DNA from: Silanimonas sp021297925
GTDB lineage: Bacteria; Pseudomonadota; Gammaproteobacteria; Xanthomonadales; Xanthomonadaceae
Direction: 5' to 3'
Assembly (NCBI GenBank): GCA_027532825.1
Contig: JAPZTL010000004.1
Coordinates: 186,001-250,000, forward strand
DNA: 64,000 bases
Both the position numbers and the translations under genes were made by a program. Within the stretch, counting starts at the first letter, position 1. The number at the start of each line of letters is the position of its first letter. Under the pieces are notes generated by a model, which was not told the DNA's origin, did not search any database, and was given only the letters and a program-made list of their open reading frames with translations. Shown in pieces: positions 20,120 to 28,432 of the stretch.

Positions 20120-21078
20120 CACTTGCCCTCCCGGCGCTGGAGGCTCATCAGCATCAGCTTGGCGATGCTCAGCACGATGAACGTCACGATGAACAGCACG
20201 AAGCCCAGGGCCAGCAGAGAGCTGCGATGGAGGTCGGCGAAGGCCTCGCCGAACTCGTTGGCGATGGTGGCCGCGATCGAGCTGGACGGTTCGAGGAGGG
20301 AGGCGAGCCGGTTGGCGTTGCCGAGCACGAAGGTGACGGCCATCGTTTCGCCCAGCGCGCGGCCGAGGCCGAGGAAGATGCCGCCGATGACGGCGGAGCG
20401 CGTGTAGGGCAGGACGATGTCCCAGACCACCTCGAAGGTGGTCGAGCCGAGGGCATAGGCTGATTCCTTGAGGCGCGTCGGCACGGTCAGGAAGACCTCG
20501 CGCATCACCGAGGCGATGAACGGGATGATCATGATCGACAGCACCATGCCGGCGGTGAGCATGCCGATGCCGATCGGCGGGCCGTCGAACCACGCGCCCA
20601 CGAGCGGCCACTGCGAGACGGTGTCACTCAAGAAGGGATAGACGTGCTTGGCGAGGAAGGGCACCAGGACGAACAGACCCCACATGCCGTAGATGATCGA
20701 CGGGATACCGGCCAGCAGTTCGATGGCGGTGCCCACGGGGCCACGCAGCCAGGCCGGCGCGACTTCGGTGAGGAACAGGGCGATGCCGAAGCTGATCGGC
20801 ACGGCGATGAGCAAGGCGATCCCGGCGGTGATCAGCGTGCCGACGATCGGCGCGAGGCCGCCGAAGACAAGATTCCCCGGATCCCAGTTGTCCGACGTCA
20901 GGAAGTCGGTCCCGAAGGCCGCGAACGCTTCGCGTCCCCCCCAAGCCATGGTCAGCGCGGCGCCGACGAGACTGATCAGCACGAAGAGGCCGGACGCCGC
21001 CACGGCCCATCGGAAGAGGCGGTCGGCGCGGGCGTCGCCGCGCGCGAGGTGGTCGAGGTGGGTGGCGGCGGTGGCCAT
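20119..21078 (-). CDS. pstC: phosphate ABC transporter permease PstC
   Basis: PstC forms the transmembrane channel of the phosphate importer with PstA. The 319-residue protein has an N-terminal membrane helix, a periplasmic segment containing FLTSDNWDPGNLVFGG, and further helices with the coupling loop KESAYALGSTTFEVVWD. The sequence ETMAVTFVLGN is a PstC hallmark. It is separated from the upstream pstS by a 78-base gap with a stable hairpin, and overlaps pstA by one base. Confidence 0.96.
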   Translation of the reverse strand: MATAATHLDHLARGDARADRLFRWAVAASGLFVLISLVGAALTMAWGGREAFAAFGTDFLTSDNWDPGNLVFGGLAPIVGTLITAGIALLIAVPISFGIALFLTEVAPAWLRGPVGTAIELLAGIPSIIYGMWGLFVLVPFLAKHVYPFLSDTVSQWPLVGAWFDGPPIGIGMLTAGMVLSIMIIPFIASVMREVFLTVPTRLKESAYALGSTTFEVVWDIVLPYTRSAVIGGIFLGLGRALGETMAVTFVLGNANRLASLLEPSSSIAATIANEFGEAFADLHRSSLLALGFVLFIVTFIVLSIAKLMLMSLQRREGK

Positions 21079-21105
21079 CGGTGTCCCGGACGTGTCTCGT
21101 GGAAG

Positions 21106-21129
21106 CGCCCGCCCCGGGGAGGGCGGGCG
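21106..21129 (-). other. stable hairpin between pstS and pstC
   Basis: A 9-bp perfect GC stem (21106-21114 with 21121-21129) lies between the binding-protein gene and the permease genes with no T-run. Such hairpins often protect the abundant binding-protein mRNA and lower permease expression. Confidence 0.5.
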
Positions 21130-21156
21130 TCGTGGGGCGCGATTGTAACCCGCGAC

Positions 21157-22227
21157 TCAGTACGTGAAGTTCGCGGCCCAGTAGGCTTCGACCTGTGCGA
21201 CCAAGGGTTCGGGCAGCGGGACGTAGCCCAGTTCCTCGGCGCGGGCATCGCCGTTGGCGTAGCCCCAGCGGAAGAAGTCGAGGGCCGCGCGGGCCTTGGC
21301 CGGATCGTTCGGTGCCTTGCTGACGAGGATGAAGTTCGTCGCGGCGATCGGCCACGCGTCCGCGCCGGGCGCGTTGGTGATCAGCAGGTGGAAGTCCTGC
21401 GCGTTCGCCCAGTCGGCGCTGGCGGCCGCGGCCTGGAAGCTGGCGATGCTCGGCGTGACCCACTGGCCGGCCGCGTTCTGCAGCGACACGGTCGTCAGGT
21501 TGTTCTGCAGCGCATAGCTCAGTTCGACGTAGCCGATCGATCCGGTGAGCTGCTTGGTGTATGCGGCGACGCCCTCGTTGCCCTTGCCGCCCACGCCGGT
21601 TGGCCACTTCACCGAGGTCGCGGCCTCGCCGACGGTCTCCTTCCACGCCGGGCTGACCTGCCCGAGGTAGTTCACGAAGTTGAACGTGGTGCCCGAGCCG
21701 TCCGAACGGTACACGGCCTTGATGTCGGCCTCCGGCAGCGCGACGCCCGGGTTGATCGCGACGATGGCGGGATCGTTCCACGTCGTCACCTTGCCGAGGT
21801 AGATGTCCGCGAGCAGCGGGCCGGTCAGCCGGATCTGGTTGGCGGCAATGCCTTCGAGGTTCACGACCGGGACGACGCCGCCGACGACCGACGGGAACTG
21901 GCCGAGCTTCGCGGCCGCGAGGTCCGCGGGCGGCAGTGGGGCATCCGTGGAGCCGAAATCGACGGTACCGGCCTTGGCCTGCGCGATGCCGCCGCCGGAG
22001 CCGATCGACTGGTAGTTGATGCGGTGGCCGGTCGCCGAGGCGTATTCGCCCGACCACTTCGAGAGCAGCGGGAACACGAAGGACGCGCCGGCTCCCGTCA
22101 CGTTGATGGCAGCGGGGGCGGAGACCGGCGCGTCGCCGGCGGTCGGGGCGCCATCCTGGCCGCCGCAGGCGGCGAGCACGGCGCATGCGCCGAGGAGGAA
22201 GCTGGTGCGGACAAGGGCGTGGGTCAT
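21157..22227 (-). CDS. pstS: phosphate-binding protein PstS, lipoprotein form
   Basis: The 356-residue protein is a periplasmic phosphate-binding protein. The N terminus is a lipoprotein signal peptide with lipobox LAAC (cysteine at about residue 21). The mature fold starts INVTGAGASFVFPLLSKW and has the phosphate-contact regions GSGGGIAQ, DFGSTDAPL and YRSDGSGTTFNFVNYL. It is closely related to the adjacent upstream pstS (same blocks throughout), so the two are tandem paralogues. This copy would be membrane-tethered. It lies directly upstream of pstCAB. Confidence 0.96.
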   Translation of the reverse strand: MTHALVRTSFLLGACAVLAACGGQDGAPTAGDAPVSAPAAINVTGAGASFVFPLLSKWSGEYASATGHRINYQSIGSGGGIAQAKAGTVDFGSTDAPLPPADLAAAKLGQFPSVVGGVVPVVNLEGIAANQIRLTGPLLADIYLGKVTTWNDPAIVAINPGVALPEADIKAVYRSDGSGTTFNFVNYLGQVSPAWKETVGEAATSVKWPTGVGGKGNEGVAAYTKQLTGSIGYVELSYALQNNLTTVSLQNAAGQWVTPSIASFQAAAASADWANAQDFHLLITNAPGADAWPIAATNFILVSKAPNDPAKARAALDFFRWGYANGDARAEELGYVPLPEPLVAQVEAYWAANFTY

Positions 22228-22273
22228 GGAGGACTCCGTGGCGATGGGGAGGAAGCGGGGATCGGAAGCACGA

Positions 22274-22294
22274 CGCCGGCCTCGGGGGCCGGCG
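22274..22294 (-). other. hairpin between the two pstS genes
   Basis: An 8-bp stem (22274-22281 with 22287-22294) without a T-run lies between the tandem pstS genes. A role in differential mRNA stability is plausible. Confidence 0.4.
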
Positions 22295-22318
22295 CCGTCA
22301 CCGCGAGGTGGCGCGGGC

Positions 22319-23341
22319 TCAGCGGCGAAGCTGCTGGGACGCCCAGTAGGCCTTGACGCGCTCGACCAGCGGATCGGGCAGCGGCACGTAGCCCAGCGAC
22401 TCGGCGGACGCGTCGCCGTTGGCGTAGACCCACTCGAAGAACTTCAGCGTGGCGGCCGCCTTGGCCGGATCGCGCGGGGCCTTCGGCACGAGGATGAAGT
22501 TCGTGGCGGCGATCGGCCACGCGGTCTCGCCCGGCGCGTTCGTGATCACGAGGTTGAAGTCCTGCGCGTTGGCCCAGTCGGCGCTGGCGGCGGCGGCGCG
22601 GAAGGTGTCGAGGTTCGGCTGCACCCAGTTGCCGGAGGCGTTCTGCATCGTCGCGAACGTCAGCTTGTTGGTCAGCGCGTAGCTCAGTTCGACGTAGCCC
22701 AGCGAGCCCTGCAACTGCTTCACGTAGGCGGCGACGCCCTCGTTGCCGCGGCCGCCGAAGCCGGTCGGCCAGCGCACGGCCGTGCCGACGCCGACCTTCT
22801 GCTTCCACTCGCCGCTGATCTGCGACAGGTAGTTGACGAAGTTGAAGGTGGTGCCCGAGCCGTCCGAGCGGTAGACGACGCGGATCGTCTGGTCCGGCAG
22901 CGCCACGCCCGGGTTCAGGGCGGCGATCTTGGCGTCGTTCCACTGGGTGACCTTGCCGAGATAGATGTCGGCGATGACCGGGCCCGTCAGGCGCAGCTGC
23001 CCGGCCGAGATGCCGCGGAGGTTGACGACCGGCACGACACCACCGATCACCGACGGGAACTGCGCGAGCTTGTTCTGCGCCAGGTCGGCGCTGGCCAGCG
23101 GGGCATCGGTGGAGCCGAAGTCGACCGTGCCGGCCTTGGCCTGGGCGATGCCGCCGCCCGAGCCGATGGATTGGTAGTTGACGCGGCCCTGGCCGGCCGC
23201 GGCGTAATCCGCCGACCACTTCGACATGGCGGGGAACACGAAGGAGGCGCCGGCGCCGGTGATGTTCTGCGCGGTGGCGAGGGGGATCGAGAGCGCCAGC
23301 GCGGTGGCGGCGGCGATCTTCAGGAGGGTCTTGGAGGTCAC
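22319..23341 (-). CDS. pstS: phosphate-binding protein PstS, secreted periplasmic form
   Basis: The 340-residue protein is a second PstS. The GTG at 23341 is chosen because a standard signal peptide starts there (SKTLLKIAAATALALSIP, cleavage near LATAQ), GGAG lies 6-7 bases upstream, and an upstream in-frame ATG (23398) would sit almost on the Pho box. There is no lipobox cysteine. The mature protein has NITGAGASFVFPAMSKW, DFGSTDAPL and YRSDGSGTTFNFVNYL. It is the first gene after the porin and has its own candidate Pho box. Confidence 0.95.
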   Translation of the reverse strand: MTSKTLLKIAAATALALSIPLATAQNITGAGASFVFPAMSKWSADYAAAGQGRVNYQSIGSGGGIAQAKAGTVDFGSTDAPLASADLAQNKLAQFPSVIGGVVPVVNLRGISAGQLRLTGPVIADIYLGKVTQWNDAKIAALNPGVALPDQTIRVVYRSDGSGTTFNFVNYLSQISGEWKQKVGVGTAVRWPTGFGGRGNEGVAAYVKQLQGSLGYVELSYALTNKLTFATMQNASGNWVQPNLDTFRAAAASADWANAQDFNLVITNAPGETAWPIAATNFILVPKAPRDPAKAAATLKFFEWVYANGDASAESLGYVPLPDPLVERVKAYWASQQLRR

Positions 23342-23402
23342 GGGAAGCTCCGGGTCCGGACGGTGCCGCCTGCCGGCGGCCTGCAAAGGATGTGTCAAGT
23401 CG

Positions 23403-23420
23403 ATGACGGTTCCGTGACGG
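23403..23420 (-). promoter_or_regulatory. candidate Pho box upstream of pstS
   Basis: On the minus strand CCGTCAC-GGAA-CCGTCAT reproduces two 7-base half sites with the 11-base period of the PhoB operator (consensus CTGTCAT-N4-CTGTCAT). It lies 61 bases before the GTG start, a normal distance for a PhoB-activated promoter. Confidence 0.75.
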
Positions 23421-23450
23421 GGCCGGCGTTGGCCGGCCCCGCCGCCGGCG

Positions 23451-24647
23451 TCAGATCGCGATCTGGCCGCGAAGCTCGAGGATGTTCGGGTTGTTCTCGA
23501 TCTTCACGCTGCTCTGGACACGGCTGCTGTCCAGCATCACGTAGTTGACCGAGAGGCGGAAATTCGAGCGGATGTACCAGTTCACGCCGAGCGTCCACGA
23601 TTCCTGCTGGCCGCCGAGAACCGCGCCGTCATTGGCATCGAGCTTGTCGTAGCGGGCGCCGAGCTGCCACATCCCCTTCACCGGATCGGTCGGGACCGCC
23701 GTGGTGTAGATGCCGCCGCGATAGCCGAACTTGTCGTCGCCGAGCGTGTACAGGCCCGCCAAGTACCAGCCGTCGCTCTTGAAGTCCGGGGCCGTGCCGT
23801 TTCGGCGCGTCGTCGACGTCATGTATTCGCCCATGATCTTGACCGGGCCGTTCGCATACAGGCCCTCGAGGCCGTAGATCGTGGTGTCGTCGGCGTCGGT
23901 CAGGCTGGCCGTGACCGTGTTGACCGCCGTGATGTCGGCCTGCGGGCGGCTGCTCAGGCCGTAACGGTTGCCGAGGGCGTCGATGCGGACGCCCGACAGG
24001 CCGAAGTGGAGGTACTCGCCGGCCGCGGCGTCCATGATCGGGGCCCAGGTGGCGCGTGCGCCCCAGCCGGTGCCGACGCGCTGGTTCACGTTGATCTCGC
24101 GGGTGAAGTACGTGCCCGTCGCGGTGATGCTCGGGGTCGCGTACTGGACCTCGGCGCCGACGCGGCGGGCGACGCCGAACGCGTTGGTGATCATGGCCTT
24201 CGAGATGAACTCGTTGTTGCGGGTCGAGGTCAGCTCCTCCAGCGAGTTCGGCTGCTTGAACTGGCCCACGCGCCAGGTCCAGTCCGAATTGATGCGGCCG
24301 CGGTAGTTGACGTCCAGCCAGCGCCCGTTGCGGCCGGTGCCGCGGCTGCCCACGAAGTCGTAGCCGACCTGCCACTCGCCGCCATTCGCCATGCGGCCGC
24401 GGAAGATCATCTCGCCCCGGCGGACCTGGCCGTTGTTCGTGAGGGTGTTGGCCGTGACCTGGGCCGGGGTCAGCGCGAGGCCATCGGCGCGGCGGAGGTT
24501 GTTGTCGTACTGATAGGCGTCGAAGTGCAGCAGAGCGTCGAAGTAGATCTCGGTGTCGCCGATGACGTCGATCGGCACCTCGGCCATGGCCGGGGTGGCG
24601 AGGGCGGCGGCGAGGGAGGCGGCAAGCAGGGAGCGGGCGAAGCGCAT
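23451..24647 (-). CDS. phosphate/pyrophosphate-selective porin (OprO/OprP family)
   Basis: The 398-residue protein has a signal peptide (MRFARSLLAASLAAALATP, cleavage after AMA) and a sequence of alternating aromatic and polar residues typical of a 16-strand outer-membrane barrel. The OprP-type features GQFKQPNSLEELTSTRNNEF and the C-terminal strands LGVNWYIRSNFRLSVNYV match the Porin O/P family. It should let phosphate or polyphosphate cross the outer membrane. It sits upstream of pstS in the same orientation and has a candidate Pho box in its leader, which supports phosphate-starvation control. Confidence 0.92.
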   Translation of the reverse strand: MRFARSLLAASLAAALATPAMAEVPIDVIGDTEIYFDALLHFDAYQYDNNLRRADGLALTPAQVTANTLTNNGQVRRGEMIFRGRMANGGEWQVGYDFVGSRGTGRNGRWLDVNYRGRINSDWTWRVGQFKQPNSLEELTSTRNNEFISKAMITNAFGVARRVGAEVQYATPSITATGTYFTREINVNQRVGTGWGARATWAPIMDAAAGEYLHFGLSGVRIDALGNRYGLSSRPQADITAVNTVTASLTDADDTTIYGLEGLYANGPVKIMGEYMTSTTRRNGTAPDFKSDGWYLAGLYTLGDDKFGYRGGIYTTAVPTDPVKGMWQLGARYDKLDANDGAVLGGQQESWTLGVNWYIRSNFRLSVNYVMLDSSRVQSSVKIENNPNILELRGQIAI

Positions 24648-24684
24648 GGCGGCGGGCACCGTGTGGAGAGGTGGCGGGCAGCGT

Positions 24685-24713
24685 ATGGCGCAAATGTGAC
24701 AGCCGGGTTTCAG
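24685..24713 (-). promoter_or_regulatory. candidate Pho box upstream of the porin gene
   Basis: On the minus strand three 7-base units follow at 11-base intervals: CTGAAAC, CTGTCAC and GCGCCAT, of which the middle one is near-consensus. The array ends 37 bases before the porin ATG. Confidence 0.55.
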
Positions 24714-24824
24714 CCTGAAAGGTTTCCGCAAAGTTGCTGTCATCCGGTGGCACGGCCCCGGCGGCCGACGGCCCCTGGCCGGGCTAGACTGGCCCGACGC
24801 CCATGGGAGGGCGGGGGAGGCCGG

Positions 24825-26552
24825 ATGGAAGGGAATGGCCATGCCACCACGGTGCTGGTCGCCGAGGACGACGCCAGCATCCGGATCGTCCTGCTGGCGA
24901 CCCTGCGGTCGGCCGGCTATCGCGTCCTCGTGGCCGAGAACGGCGTCGAGGCCCTGGCGATCGCCCGTGCCGATCGCCCGACGCTCGTGATCTCGGACGT
25001 CCTGATGCCCGGCGGCGACGGCCAGGCCTTGCTCGCCGCCCTCCGCGCCGATCCAAGGACCACCGACCTCCCCTTCGTCTTCCTGACCGGGCTCGACGAG
25101 CGCGAGTCGGTCCGCAAAGGCATGGACCTGGGCGCCGACGACTACCTCACCAAGCCCTTCCGGCCGACCGAACTGCTTTCGCTGGTGCAGGCCCAGCTCC
25201 TGCGGTTCGCGCGGCGCGACGAGCAGCGCAGGCGCCTCGAGGCCGAGGCGCGACGGCTTCGCCAGTTCGACTCGGTCACGGGCCTTCCCAACCGCGCTTA
25301 CTTCGTCGAGCGGGTGGCGGAGGATGCGGCCCTCGGCGGGGCGCTGGCCGTCGCCAGCCTTGCCCTCGGCCAGTGGCCCCAGCTTCGCCAGTCGATCGGG
25401 CAGGCGCCGGCCGACGAGGTGCTCCGAGAGGGTGCGAACCGCCTGCTCGAGGGCGTCCGGGCGCGGCTGGGTTTCCGAGCGATGCTGGCCCGCTCGGGGG
25501 AGCACCGATTCGCCCTCTCCATCCCGGTCGACGGCGACGAGGCGGGTCTCGACACGCTGCTGCACGAGCTACTGGCTCCGTTGGCCCGGCCGGTGGATGC
25601 CGGTGGCCGTCGCCTGTTCTTCGATGCCTCCGTCGGCGTGGCCCTGTTCCCCCGCGATGGCGGATCCGTGGAGCGCCTGCTCGACCAGGCGGAACGCGCC
25701 GAGCCGGACACCGCGCCCGGCGGGACCCTGGCCTTCTACTCGGCCGAGAGCAATGCCCTGCGCGGGCGCCGCGTGCAACTCCATCAGGACCTGCGCGAGG
25801 CGCTCGATCGCGGGGAGCTGACCCTCGCCTACCAGCCCCAGCTGGCCCTCGTGGGAGAACGCGTGCTCGGGTTCGAGGCCCTGCTCCGCTGGCATCACGC
25901 GGAATTCGGCCACGTGCCGCCATCGGAATTCATTCCGCTGGCCGAGGAGAGCGGGCTGATCCTCCCGGTCGGCGCCTGGGTGCTCCGGGAGGCCCTCCGC
26001 CAGCTCGCCGCTTGGCACGCCGAGGGCATCGGGCCGCTGCGCGTGTCGGTCAACCTGTCGCCGCGCCAGTTCGAGGACCCGGGGCTGTACGCGACGGTTA
26101 CCGACGCCTTGGCCGGTGTCGCGCTGCCGCCTGGGTCGCTCGAACTGGAGATCACCGAGAGTACGGCGATGGGCGACCCTGAGCGCGCCATCGACCTGAT
26201 GGGCCGGCTCCGCGCGATCGGGGTGGTGCTGGCACTCGATGACTTCGGCACCGGCTACTCGAACCTCTCGCACCTCAAACGGTTGCCCGTCGACGTGCTC
26301 AAGATCGACCAGATGTTCATCCGGCACGTGGTGCAAGATGCCGGTGACGCGGCGATCGTCCGCGCGGTGATCGCCTTGGCCCACGGCTTCGGCCTGACGG
26401 TGGTCGCGGAGGGCGTTGAGTCGCAGGCGCAGGTCATCAAGCTCGCGCAGCTCGGTTGCGACATCGTGCAGGGCTACCACTACGGCGCACCGATGCTGGC
26501 CGAAGGCGTGCCGGGATGGCTGCAGGACCGCGGTTGGCCGATCGGGGGCTGA
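24825..26552 (+). CDS. response regulator with degenerate GGDEF and intact EAL domains
   Basis: The 575-residue protein has an N-terminal receiver (acidic pocket E14-D15-D16, phosphoacceptor D58 in VISDVLMP, T88, K110), a GGDEF-like middle, and a C-terminal EAL domain. The GGDEF signature reads SGEHRF, so cyclase activity is unlikely. The EAL domain keeps its catalytic set: FEALLRW, NLSPRQF, ELEITES, LDDFGTGYSNL, KID and VAEGVES. It is probably a phosphorylation-controlled c-di-GMP phosphodiesterase in the cytosol. The ATG at 24825 is preceded by GGGGAGG. TAGACT at 24785-24790 is a likely -10. It is divergent from the porin gene; no partner kinase is adjacent. Confidence 0.92.
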   Translation: MEGNGHATTVLVAEDDASIRIVLLATLRSAGYRVLVAENGVEALAIARADRPTLVISDVLMPGGDGQALLAALRADPRTTDLPFVFLTGLDERESVRKGMDLGADDYLTKPFRPTELLSLVQAQLLRFARRDEQRRRLEAEARRLRQFDSVTGLPNRAYFVERVAEDAALGGALAVASLALGQWPQLRQSIGQAPADEVLREGANRLLEGVRARLGFRAMLARSGEHRFALSIPVDGDEAGLDTLLHELLAPLARPVDAGGRRLFFDASVGVALFPRDGGSVERLLDQAERAEPDTAPGGTLAFYSAESNALRGRRVQLHQDLREALDRGELTLAYQPQLALVGERVLGFEALLRWHHAEFGHVPPSEFIPLAEESGLILPVGAWVLREALRQLAAWHAEGIGPLRVSVNLSPRQFEDPGLYATVTDALAGVALPPGSLELEITESTAMGDPERAIDLMGRLRAIGVVLALDDFGTGYSNLSHLKRLPVDVLKIDQMFIRHVVQDAGDAAIVRAVIALAHGFGLTVVAEGVESQAQVIKLAQLGCDIVQGYHYGAPMLAEGVPGWLQDRGWPIGG

Positions 26553-26558
26553 GCCGCC

Positions 26559-27200
26559 TCAGCCGACGGCGTCCGTCTTGTCCTTGAAGCGGCACAGGTC
26601 GCGCACCGGGCAGGCGCCGCACAGCGGCTTGCGCGCCTTGCAGACGTAGCGGCCGTGCAGAATCAGCCAGTGGTGGGCATCGAGCCGGAATTCCGCCGGC
26701 ACCACCTTCAGCAGCTTCTGCTCGACCGCGTCGACGGTCCTCCCCGGCGCGAGACCGGTGCGGTTCGAGACGCGGAAGATGTGGGTGTCCACCGCGATCG
26801 TGGGCTCGCCGAAGGCGGTGTTGAGCACAACGTTCGCGGTCTTGCGGCCGACGCCGGGCAGCGCTTCCAGCGACTCGCGGTCACGGGGCACCTCGCCGCC
26901 GTGCCGCTCGACGAGGATGCGGCAGGTGGCGATCAGGTTCGCCGCCTTGGCGTTGTAGAGCCCGATGGTGTCGATGTAGCTCTTCAACCCCGCCTCGCCG
27001 AGCGCGAGGAGGCCGCCGGGCGTGTTCGCCACCGGGAAGAGCTTGCGCGTGGCCTTGTTGACGCCGACATCGGTGGCCTGCGCCGACAGCAGCACGGCGG
27101 CCAGCAGCTCGAAGGGCGTCGAGTACTCGAGCTCGGTGGTCGGCTTCGGGTTGAGCTCCCGGAGCCGGCTGAAGAAGGCGACGCGGTCGGCGGGTTTCAT
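26559..27200 (-). CDS. nth: endonuclease III
   Basis: Nth is a bifunctional DNA glycosylase/AP lyase that removes oxidised pyrimidines. The 213-residue protein has the helix-hairpin-helix LEALPGVGRKTANVVL with the catalytic lysine, the catalytic aspartate in TIAVDTHIFRVSNR, and a C-terminal [4Fe-4S] cluster motif C-x6-C-x2-C-x5-C (CKARKPLCGACPVRDLC). The ATG overlaps the stop of the RnfD-like gene (ATGA). The position downstream of rnf genes matches the E. coli rsxABCDGE-nth arrangement, here strongly reduced. Confidence 0.97.
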   Translation of the reverse strand: MKPADRVAFFSRLRELNPKPTTELEYSTPFELLAAVLLSAQATDVGVNKATRKLFPVANTPGGLLALGEAGLKSYIDTIGLYNAKAANLIATCRILVERHGGEVPRDRESLEALPGVGRKTANVVLNTAFGEPTIAVDTHIFRVSNRTGLAPGRTVDAVEQKLLKVVPAEFRLDAHHWLILHGRYVCKARKPLCGACPVRDLCRFKDKTDAVG

Positions 27201-28003
27201 GGCGATCGGGGCGCGCGCACCGCGTCCACCCCGCGGTCGACCAGCGGGGCGAGGGCGTTCACCAGCAGCACGGCATAGGGCAGGGCGTCCTCGAGGCGCT
27301 CCGGGTCGACCAGCACGGCCGCGAGGCCGATGCCGGCACCGGCGATCCAACGCCCGACCGTGGACAGGGCGCCGCTGGCAGGCGCGCCCGCGACGAAGAA
27401 GGCCACCAGCGCCACCCGGCCGTCGGCAAGGGCGGCGCGAGCCGCATCGCCGGGGTCCGGAGCGGTGGCCGCGAGGCCGAGGAACACCGCGCCGAGCATC
27501 GCCAGGGGGGCCGGCCAGCGGACCACGCGGAGCGCCGCCAGCGCGATGCCCCCCGCGATCCAAGCGAGGCCGGGCCAAGGCCCCGCGAGGGGCGCCTCCG
27601 CGGGCGGCGGCAGGGTCAGCATCACCAGCGCGACGCCGAGCATCGCCGGGTGGATCGGTGCCGCGCTGGGGCTCGTCCACAGTCCTCGGCCGACGCCCAC
27701 CGCGATCACGGCGGCGGCGGGCGCGCTCCACCACGGGCTGCCGGTCGGCAGCACCAGCGCCACGAGGGCGGCCACGAGGAGCGAGGACGGATCGACGGCC
27801 GCGCCTCCGCGGGCGCGGGCTGCCGCGAGCCCCGCGAGCAGGGCCGCCGGGAAGGCAAGGGCGATCCTCGCGGGAAGCGCCGGGTCGACAAGCGCTGAAG
27901 TCACGAGCACGCCGGGGACGAGGGCCGCCATGGCCAGCCACGCCCGTTCGCGGACGGTCCAGACTCTGCGGTGGGCCGCGCCGGAGTCCCGTCCCCCGGT
28001 CAT
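27197..28003 (-). CDS. RnfD-like membrane protein
   Basis: The 268-residue product is highly hydrophobic, with about eight to nine predicted membrane helices and few charges. HPAMLGVALVMLTLP and DALPYAVLLVNALAPLVDR are reminiscent of the NQR2/RnfD/RnfE family, and DGRVALVAFFVAGAPASGA is where RnfD binds FMN covalently at a threonine. It is shorter than typical RnfD (about 350 residues). Start and stop both overlap neighbours (ATGA). Context next to an iron-sulphur RnfC-like fragment and nth supports the assignment. Electron transport function is doubtful because subunits A, B, E and G are missing here. Confidence 0.75.
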   Translation of the reverse strand: MTGGRDSGAAHRRVWTVRERAWLAMAALVPGVLVTSALVDPALPARIALAFPAALLAGLAAARARGGAAVDPSSLLVAALVALVLPTGSPWWSAPAAAVIAVGVGRGLWTSPSAAPIHPAMLGVALVMLTLPPPAEAPLAGPWPGLAWIAGGIALAALRVVRWPAPLAMLGAVFLGLAATAPDPGDAARAALADGRVALVAFFVAGAPASGALSTVGRWIAGAGIGLAAVLVDPERLEDALPYAVLLVNALAPLVDRGVDAVRAPRSP

Positions 28004-28428
28004 GCGTCGGTGCCGCCGCGCTTGGCTCGCGCCTTGGCCAGTGCCGCCGCCGCCGCCGCGCCGATGCGCTGGATGCGGCGTGCCTGGGCGGCATCGGCCT
28101 CCTCGGCGAGTCGTGCCAGTCGTGCGGCCCTTTGCCGGTAACGTTCGCGGGCCGCATCGGCGACCGCGCGTTTCTCGAGGACGGAGGCGGCTGCCGTGCG
28201 CGCCTCGCGGAAGCGGGCCTCGAGCGGCAGCCCGCTGGGGCAGGCCGGCTCGCACGCACCGCATCCGGTGCAGGCCATCAGGCCGAGTTCGAGGGCCCCC
28301 TCGAGATCGTCGACGTCGAGCCGGGCGGCGAGCCGCGCGGGGGGCAGTGCTTCCGGGCAGGCGTCGGCGCAGTCCCCGCAGCGGATGCAGGGTTCGCCGC
28401 CGGCCGCCGCCGCAGGCCACGCCGCCAT
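28000..28428 (-). CDS. di-cluster ferredoxin resembling the C-terminal part of RnfC
   Basis: The 142-residue protein has two [4Fe-4S] motifs, CIRCGDCADACP and CTGCGACEPACP, followed by PLEARFREARTA and a charged alanine/arginine/lysine-rich helical tail. That order (two clusters, then a long basic helix) matches the C-terminal part of RnfC, but the N-terminal flavin/NADH-binding domain is absent and the gene starts directly with the cluster region. The ATG lies 4 bases after the enoyl-CoA hydratase stop and the end overlaps the RnfD-like start. It may be a stand-alone electron carrier or a vestige of an Rnf complex. Confidence 0.8.
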   Translation of the reverse strand: MAAWPAAAAGGEPCIRCGDCADACPEALPPARLAARLDVDDLEGALELGLMACTGCGACEPACPSGLPLEARFREARTAAASVLEKRAVADAARERYRQRAARLARLAEEADAAQARRIQRIGAAAAAALAKARAKRGGTDA

Positions 28429-28432
28429 CGGA

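Noticed and set aside
23342..23398. ATG at 23398 as the start of the second pstS
   Set aside because: It lies almost on the Pho box, upstream of the expected transcription start, and would place charged residues before the signal peptide; the GTG at 23341 has a good RBS and a direct signal peptide.
23419..23440. Rho-independent terminator between the porin and pstS
   Set aside because: The 9-bp GC stem has no T-run on either side and overlaps the Pho box, so it is not a convincing terminator.
25480..25520. Active diguanylate cyclase in the 24825 protein
   Set aside because: The GGDEF signature is replaced by SGEHRF, removing metal- and substrate-binding residues.
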